A stretch of 34,368 nucleotides of DNA, taken from NCBI GenBank assembly GCA_019235245.1, contig JAFAKO010000052.1, forward strand, positions 1-34,368, in the 5' to 3' direction. Below are positions 1-7,687 of the stretch, piece by piece (positions within the stretch are counted from its first letter, which is position 1; the number at the start of each line of letters is the position of its first letter). The notes below the pieces were generated by a model. That model saw only the letters and a program-made list of their open reading frames with translations. It did not search any database and was not told the DNA's origin. The stretch is from Gammaproteobacteria bacterium. Its GTDB lineage: Bacteria; Pseudomonadota; Gammaproteobacteria; Steroidobacterales; Steroidobacteraceae. Made by a program: the position numbers and the translations under genes.

Positions 1-155
1 CGCACCGCCGTGACCGTGGCGTTGGCCACCGGCGTACCCGTGGGCGTCGTGAGCCGGCCGACGATGGCGCCCGGTCCGGCGGCATCGGCGGTCCGGTGCC
101 CGGCCAGCGCGAGCAGCGCCAGCGCCGTCAGGATCCACCTGGCTCGCGCGGTCAT
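1..155 (-). CDS. N-terminus of an exported protein with a carboxypeptidase-regulatory-like (Ig-like) domain, truncated by the window edge
   Basis: Reverse complement from ATG at 155 reads MTARARWILTALALLALAGHRTADAAGPGAIVGRLTTPTGTPVANATVTAV: signal peptide followed by a GxVGxLTxPxGxPVxxAxVT motif. Absent from the ORF track because it runs off the window. Confidence 0.55.
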   Translation of the reverse strand, partial: MTARARWILTALALLALAGHRTADAAGPGAIVGRLTTPTGTPVANATVTAV

Positions 156-315
156 CGAATGCGTTCCTCAGTCGTGGTCGCCGCGCAGTGCAGCGACAGG
201 GTCCGTCATCGTACGCAGCGGTGCGTGCGCCGATAGACCACGTGCTGTTAAGAAATCGCGAGGCCGCCCACGGGCGTGCTACCGTTATCGCTCCACGACC
301 TGCGGAAAAATCACC

Positions 316-2004
316 GTGGCTGCGCTCCGCGAGACCGCGCGACTCGGCTTCATTCTCTTCACCCTGCTGCTCACACGCGCGGCGCTCGCCGAGGATACGC
401 CATTGCCCGCCGCGGTCGAGCAGGCCGCGCGCACCTACATCACGCGCGGCGCGCTCGAGGGGCCGATCCGCTTCCTGTCCTCGGATCTGCTCGAGGGCCG
501 CGGCCCGGCGACGCGCGGCGACCAGCTCGCGCGGCTCTACCTGCAGACCCGGCTCGAGGGCCTCGGATACCAGGGAGCGTTTGCCAATGGCGCCTGGCAG
601 CAGCCTTTCGACATCGTCGGAATCCGCGGCCAGTTTCCCAAGAGCTGGAGCTTCCAGGGCCGCAGCGCGCGCGTCGATCTCACCTGGCGCGAGGACTACA
701 TCGCGGTGAGCGGGCTGCAGAGCGAGAGCGTCGCCATCGACGATGCCGAGCTCGTGTTCGTCGGCTACGGCATCCAGGCGCCCGAGTTCCGCTGGGACGA
801 CTACAAGGGGACGAATCTCACGGGAAAGATCCTCGTGATGATGAACAACGATCCCGACTGGGACCCCAACCTGTTCGCCGGCAAGCGCCGCCTCTACTAC
901 GGCCGCTGGGACTACAAGTACGAGAGCGCCGCGCGCCAGGACGCAGCCGGCGCCATCATCATTCACACGACGCCCTCGGCGGGCTATCCGTGGCAGGTGG
1001 TGCAGAGCTCCTGGGGTGGGGAGCAGTTTGCGCTGCCCGCCGGCAACGAGCCGCGGCTGCGACTGAAGGCGTGGGCCAGCGAGGATGCGGTACGGCGGCT
1101 GCTGAAATCGAGCGGCTACGAGCTCGATCAGCTGGTGGCTTCCGCCCATTCGCGTGATTTCCATCCGCTGCCGCTCGGCATCCGTACCTCGATCGGCTTC
1201 ACCAACAAACTCGCGAGCGTCCAGACCGCCAACGTGGGCGGCGTGCTGCCCGGCAGCGAGCCGCAACTCAGTGCGCAGGTCGTGGTGCTCTCGGCGCACC
1301 ACGACCACTTCGGCATCGGTGAGCCCGATGCGAGCGGTGACCGCATCCATCACGGCGCGGTCGACAACGCCTCCGGTTGCGCGCAGGTGCTGGCGATCGC
1401 CCAGGCGTTCGCGGCGCTGCCGGAGCGGCCGCGGCGCTCGATACTGGCGCTGTTCGTGGCCGGCGAGGAGCGCGGTCTGCTCGGCTCGAAGTTCTACGCC
1501 GAGCATCCGAGCGTCGCAGCGGGCCGCATCGCGGCGGACATCAATATCGATGGCGGCAACATCTTCGGGCGCACGCGCGATGCAACCTCGATCGCCCTCG
1601 GCAAGTCCTCGCTCGATGCGGTGGCCGCGCGCGTCGCGGCGACGCAGGGACGCACCGTGAAGGGCGACCAGTTCCCGGACCGCGGTTATTACTACCGCTC
1701 CGACCAGTTCTCCTTCGCGCGCATCGGCGTGCCGGCGCTGTACTTCTCCGACGGCACCGATTTCATCGGCCGGCCGCCGGAGTGGGGACGCCAGCAGATC
1801 GAGCAGTGGGAGCTGAAGAAGTATCATCAGCCCGCGGACAAGCTGGACGACAGCTGGAACTTCGACGGTATGATCGAGGACGCACAGCTCGCCATGCTGT
1901 CGGCGTGGCTGGTCGCGCAGGCCGATGCCATGCCCACCTGGAAGGCGGGCGATGAGTTCGAGGCGGCGCGCAAGCGCGCGCTCGCCGCGCTCGGCAGTCC
2001 GTAA
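316..2004 (+). CDS. M28 family metallopeptidase (exported)
   Basis: Translation has LSSDLLEGRGPATRG, LSAHHDHFGIG, DNASGCAQVL, AGEERGLLGSKFYAEHP and YHQPADKLDDSW, typical of M28 aminopeptidases with a PA domain. Likely start is GTG at 316 (VAALRETARLGFILFTLLLTRAALAED signal peptide), not position 10. Confidence 0.88.
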   Translation: MAALRETARLGFILFTLLLTRAALAEDTPLPAAVEQAARTYITRGALEGPIRFLSSDLLEGRGPATRGDQLARLYLQTRLEGLGYQGAFANGAWQQPFDIVGIRGQFPKSWSFQGRSARVDLTWREDYIAVSGLQSESVAIDDAELVFVGYGIQAPEFRWDDYKGTNLTGKILVMMNNDPDWDPNLFAGKRRLYYGRWDYKYESAARQDAAGAIIIHTTPSAGYPWQVVQSSWGGEQFALPAGNEPRLRLKAWASEDAVRRLLKSSGYELDQLVASAHSRDFHPLPLGIRTSIGFTNKLASVQTANVGGVLPGSEPQLSAQVVVLSAHHDHFGIGEPDASGDRIHHGAVDNASGCAQVLAIAQAFAALPERPRRSILALFVAGEERGLLGSKFYAEHPSVAAGRIAADINIDGGNIFGRTRDATSIALGKSSLDAVAARVAATQGRTVKGDQFPDRGYYYRSDQFSFARIGVPALYFSDGTDFIGRPPEWGRQQIEQWELKKYHQPADKLDDSWNFDGMIEDAQLAMLSAWLVAQADAMPTWKAGDEFEAARKRALAALGSP

Positions 2005-2013
2005 GGGGAGCGT

Positions 2014-3210
2014 ATGTTCGAGCATCTCGCCAGCGTCGTCCCGGACCCGATCCTCGGCCTCATGGCGGCCTTCCGCGCCGACACCGACCCGCGCAAGGTC
2101 GATCTCGGGATTGGCGTGTATCGCGACGAGGACGGCAACACGCCGGTGCCCGCCGCGGTGCGCAGCGCCGAGCGCGCGCTGCTCGCCAGCCAGAAAACCA
2201 AGAGCTACGTCGGCCCGGCGGGAAATCCGGGATTCAACCAGGCCATGGAGCAGCTGGTGTTCGGCGCCGCGCACCCGGCCGTGACGGGCGGCCGCGTGCG
2301 CAGCGTGCAGACTCCGGGCGGATGCGGTGCGCTGCGGCTCGGCGCGGAGCTGATCCGGGCCGCCGCGCCCGACAGCGTGGTGCACGTCAGCACCCCGACC
2401 TGGGCCAACCACACTCCGCTGCTCGCCGGCAGCGGACTGCGGCTCGAGCGCTACCCGTATTTCGATGCCACGACCGGCGGGGTGCAGTTCGCCGCGATGA
2501 TGGCCGCCGTGCAGCGGCTGCCGCCGCGGGCGGTGCTCCTGGTGCACGCCTCCTGCCACAACCCGACCGGCGCGGATCTCTCCACCGAGCAGTGGCGCGA
2601 GCTGCTCGAGGTGGTGAGACGGCGCGAGCTGCTGCCCTTCATCGACATGGCCTACCAGGGGCTGGGCGAAGGCCTCGATGCCGATGCGTTCGGGCTGCGG
2701 CTGTTCTGCGCCGAGCTGCCGGAGGTGCTGTGCGCGGTGTCCTGCTCGAAGAACTTCGGCCTGTACCGTGAGCGCACCGGCTCCCTGCACCTGGTGAGCC
2801 CGTCGCCGGCCGCGGCAGATGCGGCGCTCAGCCAGCTGGTGCGCATTGCCCGCGGCATCTGGTCGATGCCACCCGATCACGGCGCGGCCATCGTGCACGC
2901 GGTCCTTGCCGAGCAGACGCTGCGCGCGCAATGGCTCGCCGAGCTCGAGGGCATGCGCCGGCGCATCGTGGAGCTGCGCCTGGAGGTGGTGCAGCAGCTG
3001 CGACGGCACTGCCCGCAGCGCGACTTCGGCTTCATCGCGCGCCAGCGCGGCATGTTCTCGTTCTTCGGTATCGAGACGGCCCAGGTGCAGGCGCTGCGCC
3101 AGCGCCATCACGTCTACATGACCGACGACAGCCGCATGAACATCGCCGGCCTGCGGCGCGGCAATCTCGAGTACTTCGCGCAGGCCGTGTCGCAGACGCT
3201 GGCCGCGTAG
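2014..3210 (+). CDS. Aromatic amino acid / aspartate aminotransferase (class I PLP)
   Basis: MFEHLASVVPDPILGLMAAFRADTDPRKVDLGIGVYRDEDGNTPV... with HASCHNPTGADLS and SCSKNFGLYRERTG; classic AspC/TyrB family. Confidence 0.92.
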   Translation: MFEHLASVVPDPILGLMAAFRADTDPRKVDLGIGVYRDEDGNTPVPAAVRSAERALLASQKTKSYVGPAGNPGFNQAMEQLVFGAAHPAVTGGRVRSVQTPGGCGALRLGAELIRAAAPDSVVHVSTPTWANHTPLLAGSGLRLERYPYFDATTGGVQFAAMMAAVQRLPPRAVLLVHASCHNPTGADLSTEQWRELLEVVRRRELLPFIDMAYQGLGEGLDADAFGLRLFCAELPEVLCAVSCSKNFGLYRERTGSLHLVSPSPAAADAALSQLVRIARGIWSMPPDHGAAIVHAVLAEQTLRAQWLAELEGMRRRIVELRLEVVQQLRRHCPQRDFGFIARQRGMFSFFGIETAQVQALRQRHHVYMTDDSRMNIAGLRRGNLEYFAQAVSQTLAA

Positions 3211-3219
3211 CCCGCCGCC

Positions 3220-5616
3220 TCAGTCCCGGCGCAGGCGCACTCCGGCCCACAGCGCGCGCGGCTGCGCCGGCGACACCAGGTCCTCGTTCGTCCAGCCCGC
3301 GGGAGCGGCGATGAAGGTTCCCGCGGCAGTGAAGGAGTTGCTCGCGAGGAACCCGGCGGTGGCGTAGTGACGGTCGAAGAGGTTGGCGACCTTCGCGAAC
3401 AGCTCGCAGCCCGCGGCGATCCGCACGGTGGCGTGCAGGTCGGTCACAGCGTAGGCGGGCAGCCGGCCGCTGCCGAGGATCAGCGCACCGGCCGCGTTGG
3501 TGGCGCCCGCCTGGTTGGCGTTGTTCTCATTGCCGTGCAGGTAGGAGCCGGATGCGGCAACCAGGTTGGCTCCGAGGTCCCAGCCGCGGGCGCGGTACTC
3601 GAGCATCAGGCGTCCGGTGTGGCGCGGAATGAGCGGAATGTGCGCGCCGGGGCTGACGAGAATGTTGCCGGCCGCGTCGGCGCTGCTGTTCGATGCGGCG
3701 TTCACCGCGAAGCTCGAGCGATAGGTCGCATCGACGAGACTGTAGCTCGCCTGCCAGCGGAAACCGGTGTGCTGTCCGCCGATGGCGAGATCGAGTCCCT
3801 GACGGCGGGTGCTGCCGACATTGTCGAAGTAGCCTGAGTTGGCGGCGGTGGCGACGAACTGGATATCGTCGCTGTTGACGGTGCGGAACGCGCCGGCGCT
3901 CCACACCAGGCTCCTGCCGGGAGTCTCAGCGCGCACGCCCAGCTCGGCGGTGCGCGCGATGACCTGCTGCAGGGATGGGTCGCCGGCGAACTCGTTGGGC
4001 AGTCCGCAGGGTGCGCCGGGATTCGCGCAGCCGAGCTCGATGACGGTCGGGGCACGGCTCGCTTCGGCGTACTGCACGTAAAAGGTCGGGGCGTGGCCCG
4101 GTGTCAACGTGAAGCCCATGGATGGATTGAGACGGCTGAAGGTGTGATCACCGCTCAGCGGGCGGGCGAGGCCGAAGCCGGCGCCATAGTCGCCGAGGTT
4201 GCTGTTCACGCTGTAGCCGGCGAGCGTCTCGGTGCTGCGGTTGTAGCGCGCCGACACCGTTAGGTGCAGGAGGCTGCCGGGCGAGAGGGTGTCGGTCGCG
4301 TACAGGCCAAAGGCGCGGCTGTGGCCGGCGAGCGAGACCACGGTCTGGTCATTGAAGGGACTCTGCGCGTCAATCACCATGCGCTCGGCCGATAACTGTC
4401 CGTACTGGTACGACTGCGTGAAGTCATCGTCCGATCCGTTGTAGTCGGCGCCGAGGATCGCCTGGTTGGGCGCGCCGCGGAGCGGATGCGCATCGGTGAG
4501 CTGCAGGCCGGCGCCGGCGCCATGCTGGCTGAGCCGGCCCGAGGCGTTCTGTCCCGGCGAGCACCACAGGAGCTCCGCGGCGCTCGCCGGCGGGGTGTCG
4601 CAGCGCAACGGCGGGCCGCTGTAGTCCTCATCGAGGTAGCTGGCGTTGATGTTGCCGTTGACGGTGCTCGTGAGCAGCTCGCGGTAGTAGGCGTTGCCCG
4701 AGAGCAGCAGCCACGGCGTCAGGAACTGCGTGGCGGTGAGATTGAGGAAGTTGAGGCGATTCTCGGTGAGGTCGGGCGGGGTGTAGCTCGCCTCGCGGCG
4801 GTAGTCGAGCATGCTGGTCGGGAGCGGGCCGTTGCCGTTGAGACGCGTGTCGGCATAGGTGTAGCTGAGGTCGATGTCGGTGCGCTCGTCCTGCCAGCCG
4901 GCCTTGCCGAACGCCTGCCAGAGCCGCGAGGGCGAGAAGTCGCGCCACCCGTCCTCGTCGAAGTATCTCGCGGTCACGAAATAATCGAAGCGGCCGTGCC
5001 CGGCGCCGGTGGTCGCCTCGAACGAACGGCGGCCGAAGGAGCCGCCGTAAGCCTCGAGCTCGGTGCCGGGATTGTCGTGCCCGCTCTTGGTCCGCACCGA
5101 GAGCGCTCCGCCGAGCGTGTTCAGTCCGAACACGGGATTGGATCCCGAGATGAGCGTGACGGTGGAGATCGCCGACTGCGGCAGCAGGTCCCAGTTCACG
5201 GTGTCGCCGAAGGACTCATTGACGCGTACGCCGTCCACGTACACCGAGAGCCCCTCGGGCGTGCCGAGGAGTGGCGAGGCGGTAAAGCCGTGATACGTGA
5301 CCTCGGGCTGCAGCGGGCTGGCGCTGGTCTCGCTCACGTGGATACCGCTGAAGTTGTCGTTGAGGTAGTCGCCGAGATCGACCGACAGCTGCCGCTGCAT
5401 GCTCTCGCTGTCGCCGGTCTGCACGCCGGCAGGAATCTGCCCGCGCGGCAGCCCGAGGCCGGCCTGTGGCGTGTTGCCGATCACCGTGACCTGCGGCAGC
5501 TCCTGCACGGTCGCAGGATTCGCCGGCGCCGGCACCGTCGGCTCGCTGGCGGCCGCCGCCAGCGGCAGCCCGCAGACCGTGAGCCACGAGAGGCCGCTCC
5601 GATAGCGACCGGCCAT
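3220..5616 (-). CDS. TonB-dependent outer-membrane receptor
   Basis: Signal peptide, plug motifs (VYVDGVRVNESFGDTVNWDLLPQSAISTVTLISGSNPVFGLNTLGGALSVRTKSG) and C-terminal LHATVRIAAGCELFAKVANLFDRHYATAGF. Confidence 0.92.
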   Translation of the reverse strand: MAGRYRSGLSWLTVCGLPLAAAASEPTVPAPANPATVQELPQVTVIGNTPQAGLGLPRGQIPAGVQTGDSESMQRQLSVDLGDYLNDNFSGIHVSETSASPLQPEVTYHGFTASPLLGTPEGLSVYVDGVRVNESFGDTVNWDLLPQSAISTVTLISGSNPVFGLNTLGGALSVRTKSGHDNPGTELEAYGGSFGRRSFEATTGAGHGRFDYFVTARYFDEDGWRDFSPSRLWQAFGKAGWQDERTDIDLSYTYADTRLNGNGPLPTSMLDYRREASYTPPDLTENRLNFLNLTATQFLTPWLLLSGNAYYRELLTSTVNGNINASYLDEDYSGPPLRCDTPPASAAELLWCSPGQNASGRLSQHGAGAGLQLTDAHPLRGAPNQAILGADYNGSDDDFTQSYQYGQLSAERMVIDAQSPFNDQTVVSLAGHSRAFGLYATDTLSPGSLLHLTVSARYNRSTETLAGYSVNSNLGDYGAGFGLARPLSGDHTFSRLNPSMGFTLTPGHAPTFYVQYAEASRAPTVIELGCANPGAPCGLPNEFAGDPSLQQVIARTAELGVRAETPGRSLVWSAGAFRTVNSDDIQFVATAANSGYFDNVGSTRRQGLDLAIGGQHTGFRWQASYSLVDATYRSSFAVNAASNSSADAAGNILVSPGAHIPLIPRHTGRLMLEYRARGWDLGANLVAASGSYLHGNENNANQAGATNAAGALILGSGRLPAYAVTDLHATVRIAAGCELFAKVANLFDRHYATAGFLASNSFTAAGTFIAAPAGWTNEDLVSPAQPRALWAGVRLRRD

Positions 5617-6125
5617 CAGTCGGGGACGATGATACGGTGCGTCGACTTGACCTCTTCCATGACGAAGTAGGTGTGCGTCTGTTGCACGCCACGCACCGCG
5701 GCGATGCGGTCACCGAGAAAGCGCCGGTAGCTCTCCATGTCCCGGACGCGCACCTTCAGCAGATAGTCGAAGCCGCCCGCCACCATGTGGCACTCCATGA
5801 CCTCATCGTGCGCCAGCATCGCCTGCTTGAAGTCGTCGAACGCATCCGGAGTGGTGCGATCGAGTGAGACCTCGACGTAGGCCAGCAGTCCCAGTCCCAG
5901 GCGTCGCGGGTTGAGGCGCGCGAAATAGCCTTCGATGTAGCCTCCGGACTCGAGGCGGCGGACGCGCTCGAGGGTCGGCGTCACGGTGAGATGCACCTCG
6001 CGCGCCAGCTGCGAAACCGAGGTCCGTCCATCCTGCTGCAGCCGCGCCAGCAGCCGGCGGTCGATACGGTCGAGCACGCGCTCGGCAGTCGCCTGAGCTG
6101 GCGCGGGGGTCGTCGAGGCTGTCAT
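5616..6125 (-). CDS. Lrp/AsnC family transcriptional regulator
   Basis: LDRIDRRLLARLQQDGRTSVSQLAREVHLTVTPTLERVRRLESGGYIEGYFARLNPRRLG followed by a RAM domain; divergent from the putA region. Confidence 0.93.
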   Translation of the reverse strand: MTASTTPAPAQATAERVLDRIDRRLLARLQQDGRTSVSQLAREVHLTVTPTLERVRRLESGGYIEGYFARLNPRRLGLGLLAYVEVSLDRTTPDAFDDFKQAMLAHDEVMECHMVAGGFDYLLKVRVRDMESYRRFLGDRIAAVRGVQQTHTYFVMEEVKSTHRIIVPD

Positions 6126-6133
6126 GGCAGTTG

Positions 6134-6168
6134 ATTATACTAATAATAACCTTTAAACGTGAAACTAT
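6134..6168 (-). promoter_or_regulatory. Candidate promoter for the Lrp gene: -10 TATAAT at 6134-6139 (minus strand), possible -35 TTCACG with 18-bp spacer
   Basis: AT-rich island between divergent genes; perfect TATAAT on the minus strand ending 8 nt before the ATG at 6125. Confidence 0.5.
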
Positions 6169-6223
6169 TCTCTGCAGATTCCAATAAAATAAGCGAAATT
6201 TTCCACAAGCGCGGAGTATCGGC

Positions 6224-7687
6224 ATGAAGGACACCGGGGTCAGCCTGACGGAGCTGCGCACGCGGCTGCGCGCCGCAACGCTGCGGGCGGAGGCGGACGC
6301 CTCGGACGAGGCGGTCGCCGACCTGGTGCCGGCTCTGGGTGCGCTCGAGCGTGCGCGCGAGCGCGCTGCGCGCTGGGTCGAAGCGGCGCGCGCCGATCAA
6401 CGCTCGCGGCCGCTCGTCGAGCGGATGCTCGAGCAGTTTCCCCTCGACAGTGCGCAGGGCAAGGCGCTCATGAGTCTCGCGGAGGCACTGCTGCGCACGC
6501 CCGATGCCAGGCGCGCCGACCAGCTCATCGCCGAGCGGCTCGCGACCATTCGCGAGGCGGGCGTCCCCGGTGACACGGACCTGTTGCTGCGCACCGGCTT
6601 CACCTTGCTCGGTGCCGCCGGCAGGCTCCTGCCGGATGTGCTCGGCGAGCTCGCCGGTGAGTTCTCCACCGCGAGCCTCACGCGGCCGGTCATCGCACCG
6701 GTCGTGAGAGCGGCGCTGCGCCAGTCGATGCAGCTGCTGGGTCACGCCTTCATCGTCGGTCAGACCATCGATGAGGCGCTGGCACGCGGCGCGGCCGACC
6801 CGGAGCTGTCGCTGTGCTCCTACGACGTGCTCGGCGAGGGCGCGCGCACGGAAGCGGATGCGCAGCGCTATTTCGACGCCTACTCCCAGGCCATCGGCGC
6901 GCTCGCGCAGCAGGCGGCACACGGCACGCACGCGCGCTCGGGCATCTCGGTGAAGCTCTCGGCGCTCGAGCCGCGCTACACGCTGTTGCAGAGCTCGCTG
7001 GTACACGAGCGACTCGCCCCGCGGATGCTCGAGCTCGCACTCCAGGCGGCCCGCGCCGGTATCGGCTTCACCGTCGATGCGGAAGAGGCAGACCGCCTCG
7101 ACCTGTCGCTCGACATCATGGAGGCGCTGGCGCGTGATGCGCGGACCCGCGAGTGGGACGGCCTCGGGCTCGCCGTGCAGGCCTACGGCCGACGCGCGCC
7201 GCTGGTCATCGCCTGGGTGGCGCAGCTGGCGCGCGAGAGCGGCCGGCGCATGAGCGTGCGCCTCGTGAAGGGCGCCTACTGGGACAGCGAGATCAAGCGT
7301 GCGCAGGAGCGCGGACTGGCGAGCTTCCCGGTCTATACCTCCAAGGCGGCGACCGATGCGAGCTACCTCGAGTGCGTGCGCGACCTGTTCGCCGTGCCCG
7401 AGGTCATCTATCCCCAGTTCGCGACCCACAATGCCTACACCGTCGCCGCGGTACTGGAGCTCGCGCCGCCTGGGGCCGCCTACGAGTTCCAGCGGCTGCA
7501 CGGCATGGGCGAGGCGCTGTACGCGGCGGCGCGGGCCGAAGTGCCGCATCTGCCGCCGGTGCGCGTGTATGCGCCCGTCGGCACCCACGAAGAGCTGCTG
7601 CCATACCTGGTGCGACGGCTGCTCGAGAACGGCGCCAACACTTCTTTCGTGCACCAGTTCATGAATCCGCAGATCCCGGTGGAGTAG
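6224..7687 (+). CDS. putA: Proline dehydrogenase half of PutA, ending at an in-frame TAG at the inter-domain linker
   Basis: PRODH motifs MSVRLVKGAYWDSEIKRAQ, YPQFATHNAYTV, EFQRLHGMGEALY and LLENGANTSFVHQFMNPQIPVE; no N-terminal RHH DNA-binding domain. Confidence 0.9.
   Translation: MKDTGVSLTELRTRLRAATLRAEADASDEAVADLVPALGALERARERAARWVEAARADQRSRPLVERMLEQFPLDSAQGKALMSLAEALLRTPDARRADQLIAERLATIREAGVPGDTDLLLRTGFTLLGAAGRLLPDVLGELAGEFSTASLTRPVIAPVVRAALRQSMQLLGHAFIVGQTIDEALARGAADPELSLCSYDVLGEGARTEADAQRYFDAYSQAIGALAQQAAHGTHARSGISVKLSALEPRYTLLQSSLVHERLAPRMLELALQAARAGIGFTVDAEEADRLDLSLDIMEALARDARTREWDGLGLAVQAYGRRAPLVIAWVAQLARESGRRMSVRLVKGAYWDSEIKRAQERGLASFPVYTSKAATDASYLECVRDLFAVPEVIYPQFATHNAYTVAAVLELAPPGAAYEFQRLHGMGEALYAAARAEVPHLPPVRVYAPVGTHEELLPYLVRRLLENGANTSFVHQFMNPQIPVE

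Noticed and set aside
10-315. N-terminal extension of the M28 ORF
   Set aside because: Encodes low-complexity sequence before a good signal peptide beginning at GTG 316, and overlaps the start of the divergent left-edge gene.
6140-7654. 504-aa minus-strand ORF antisense to the proline dehydrogenase gene
   Set aside because: Arg/Gln/His-rich, no recognisable domain, fully antisense to a clearly conserved gene; typical high-GC shadow ORF.
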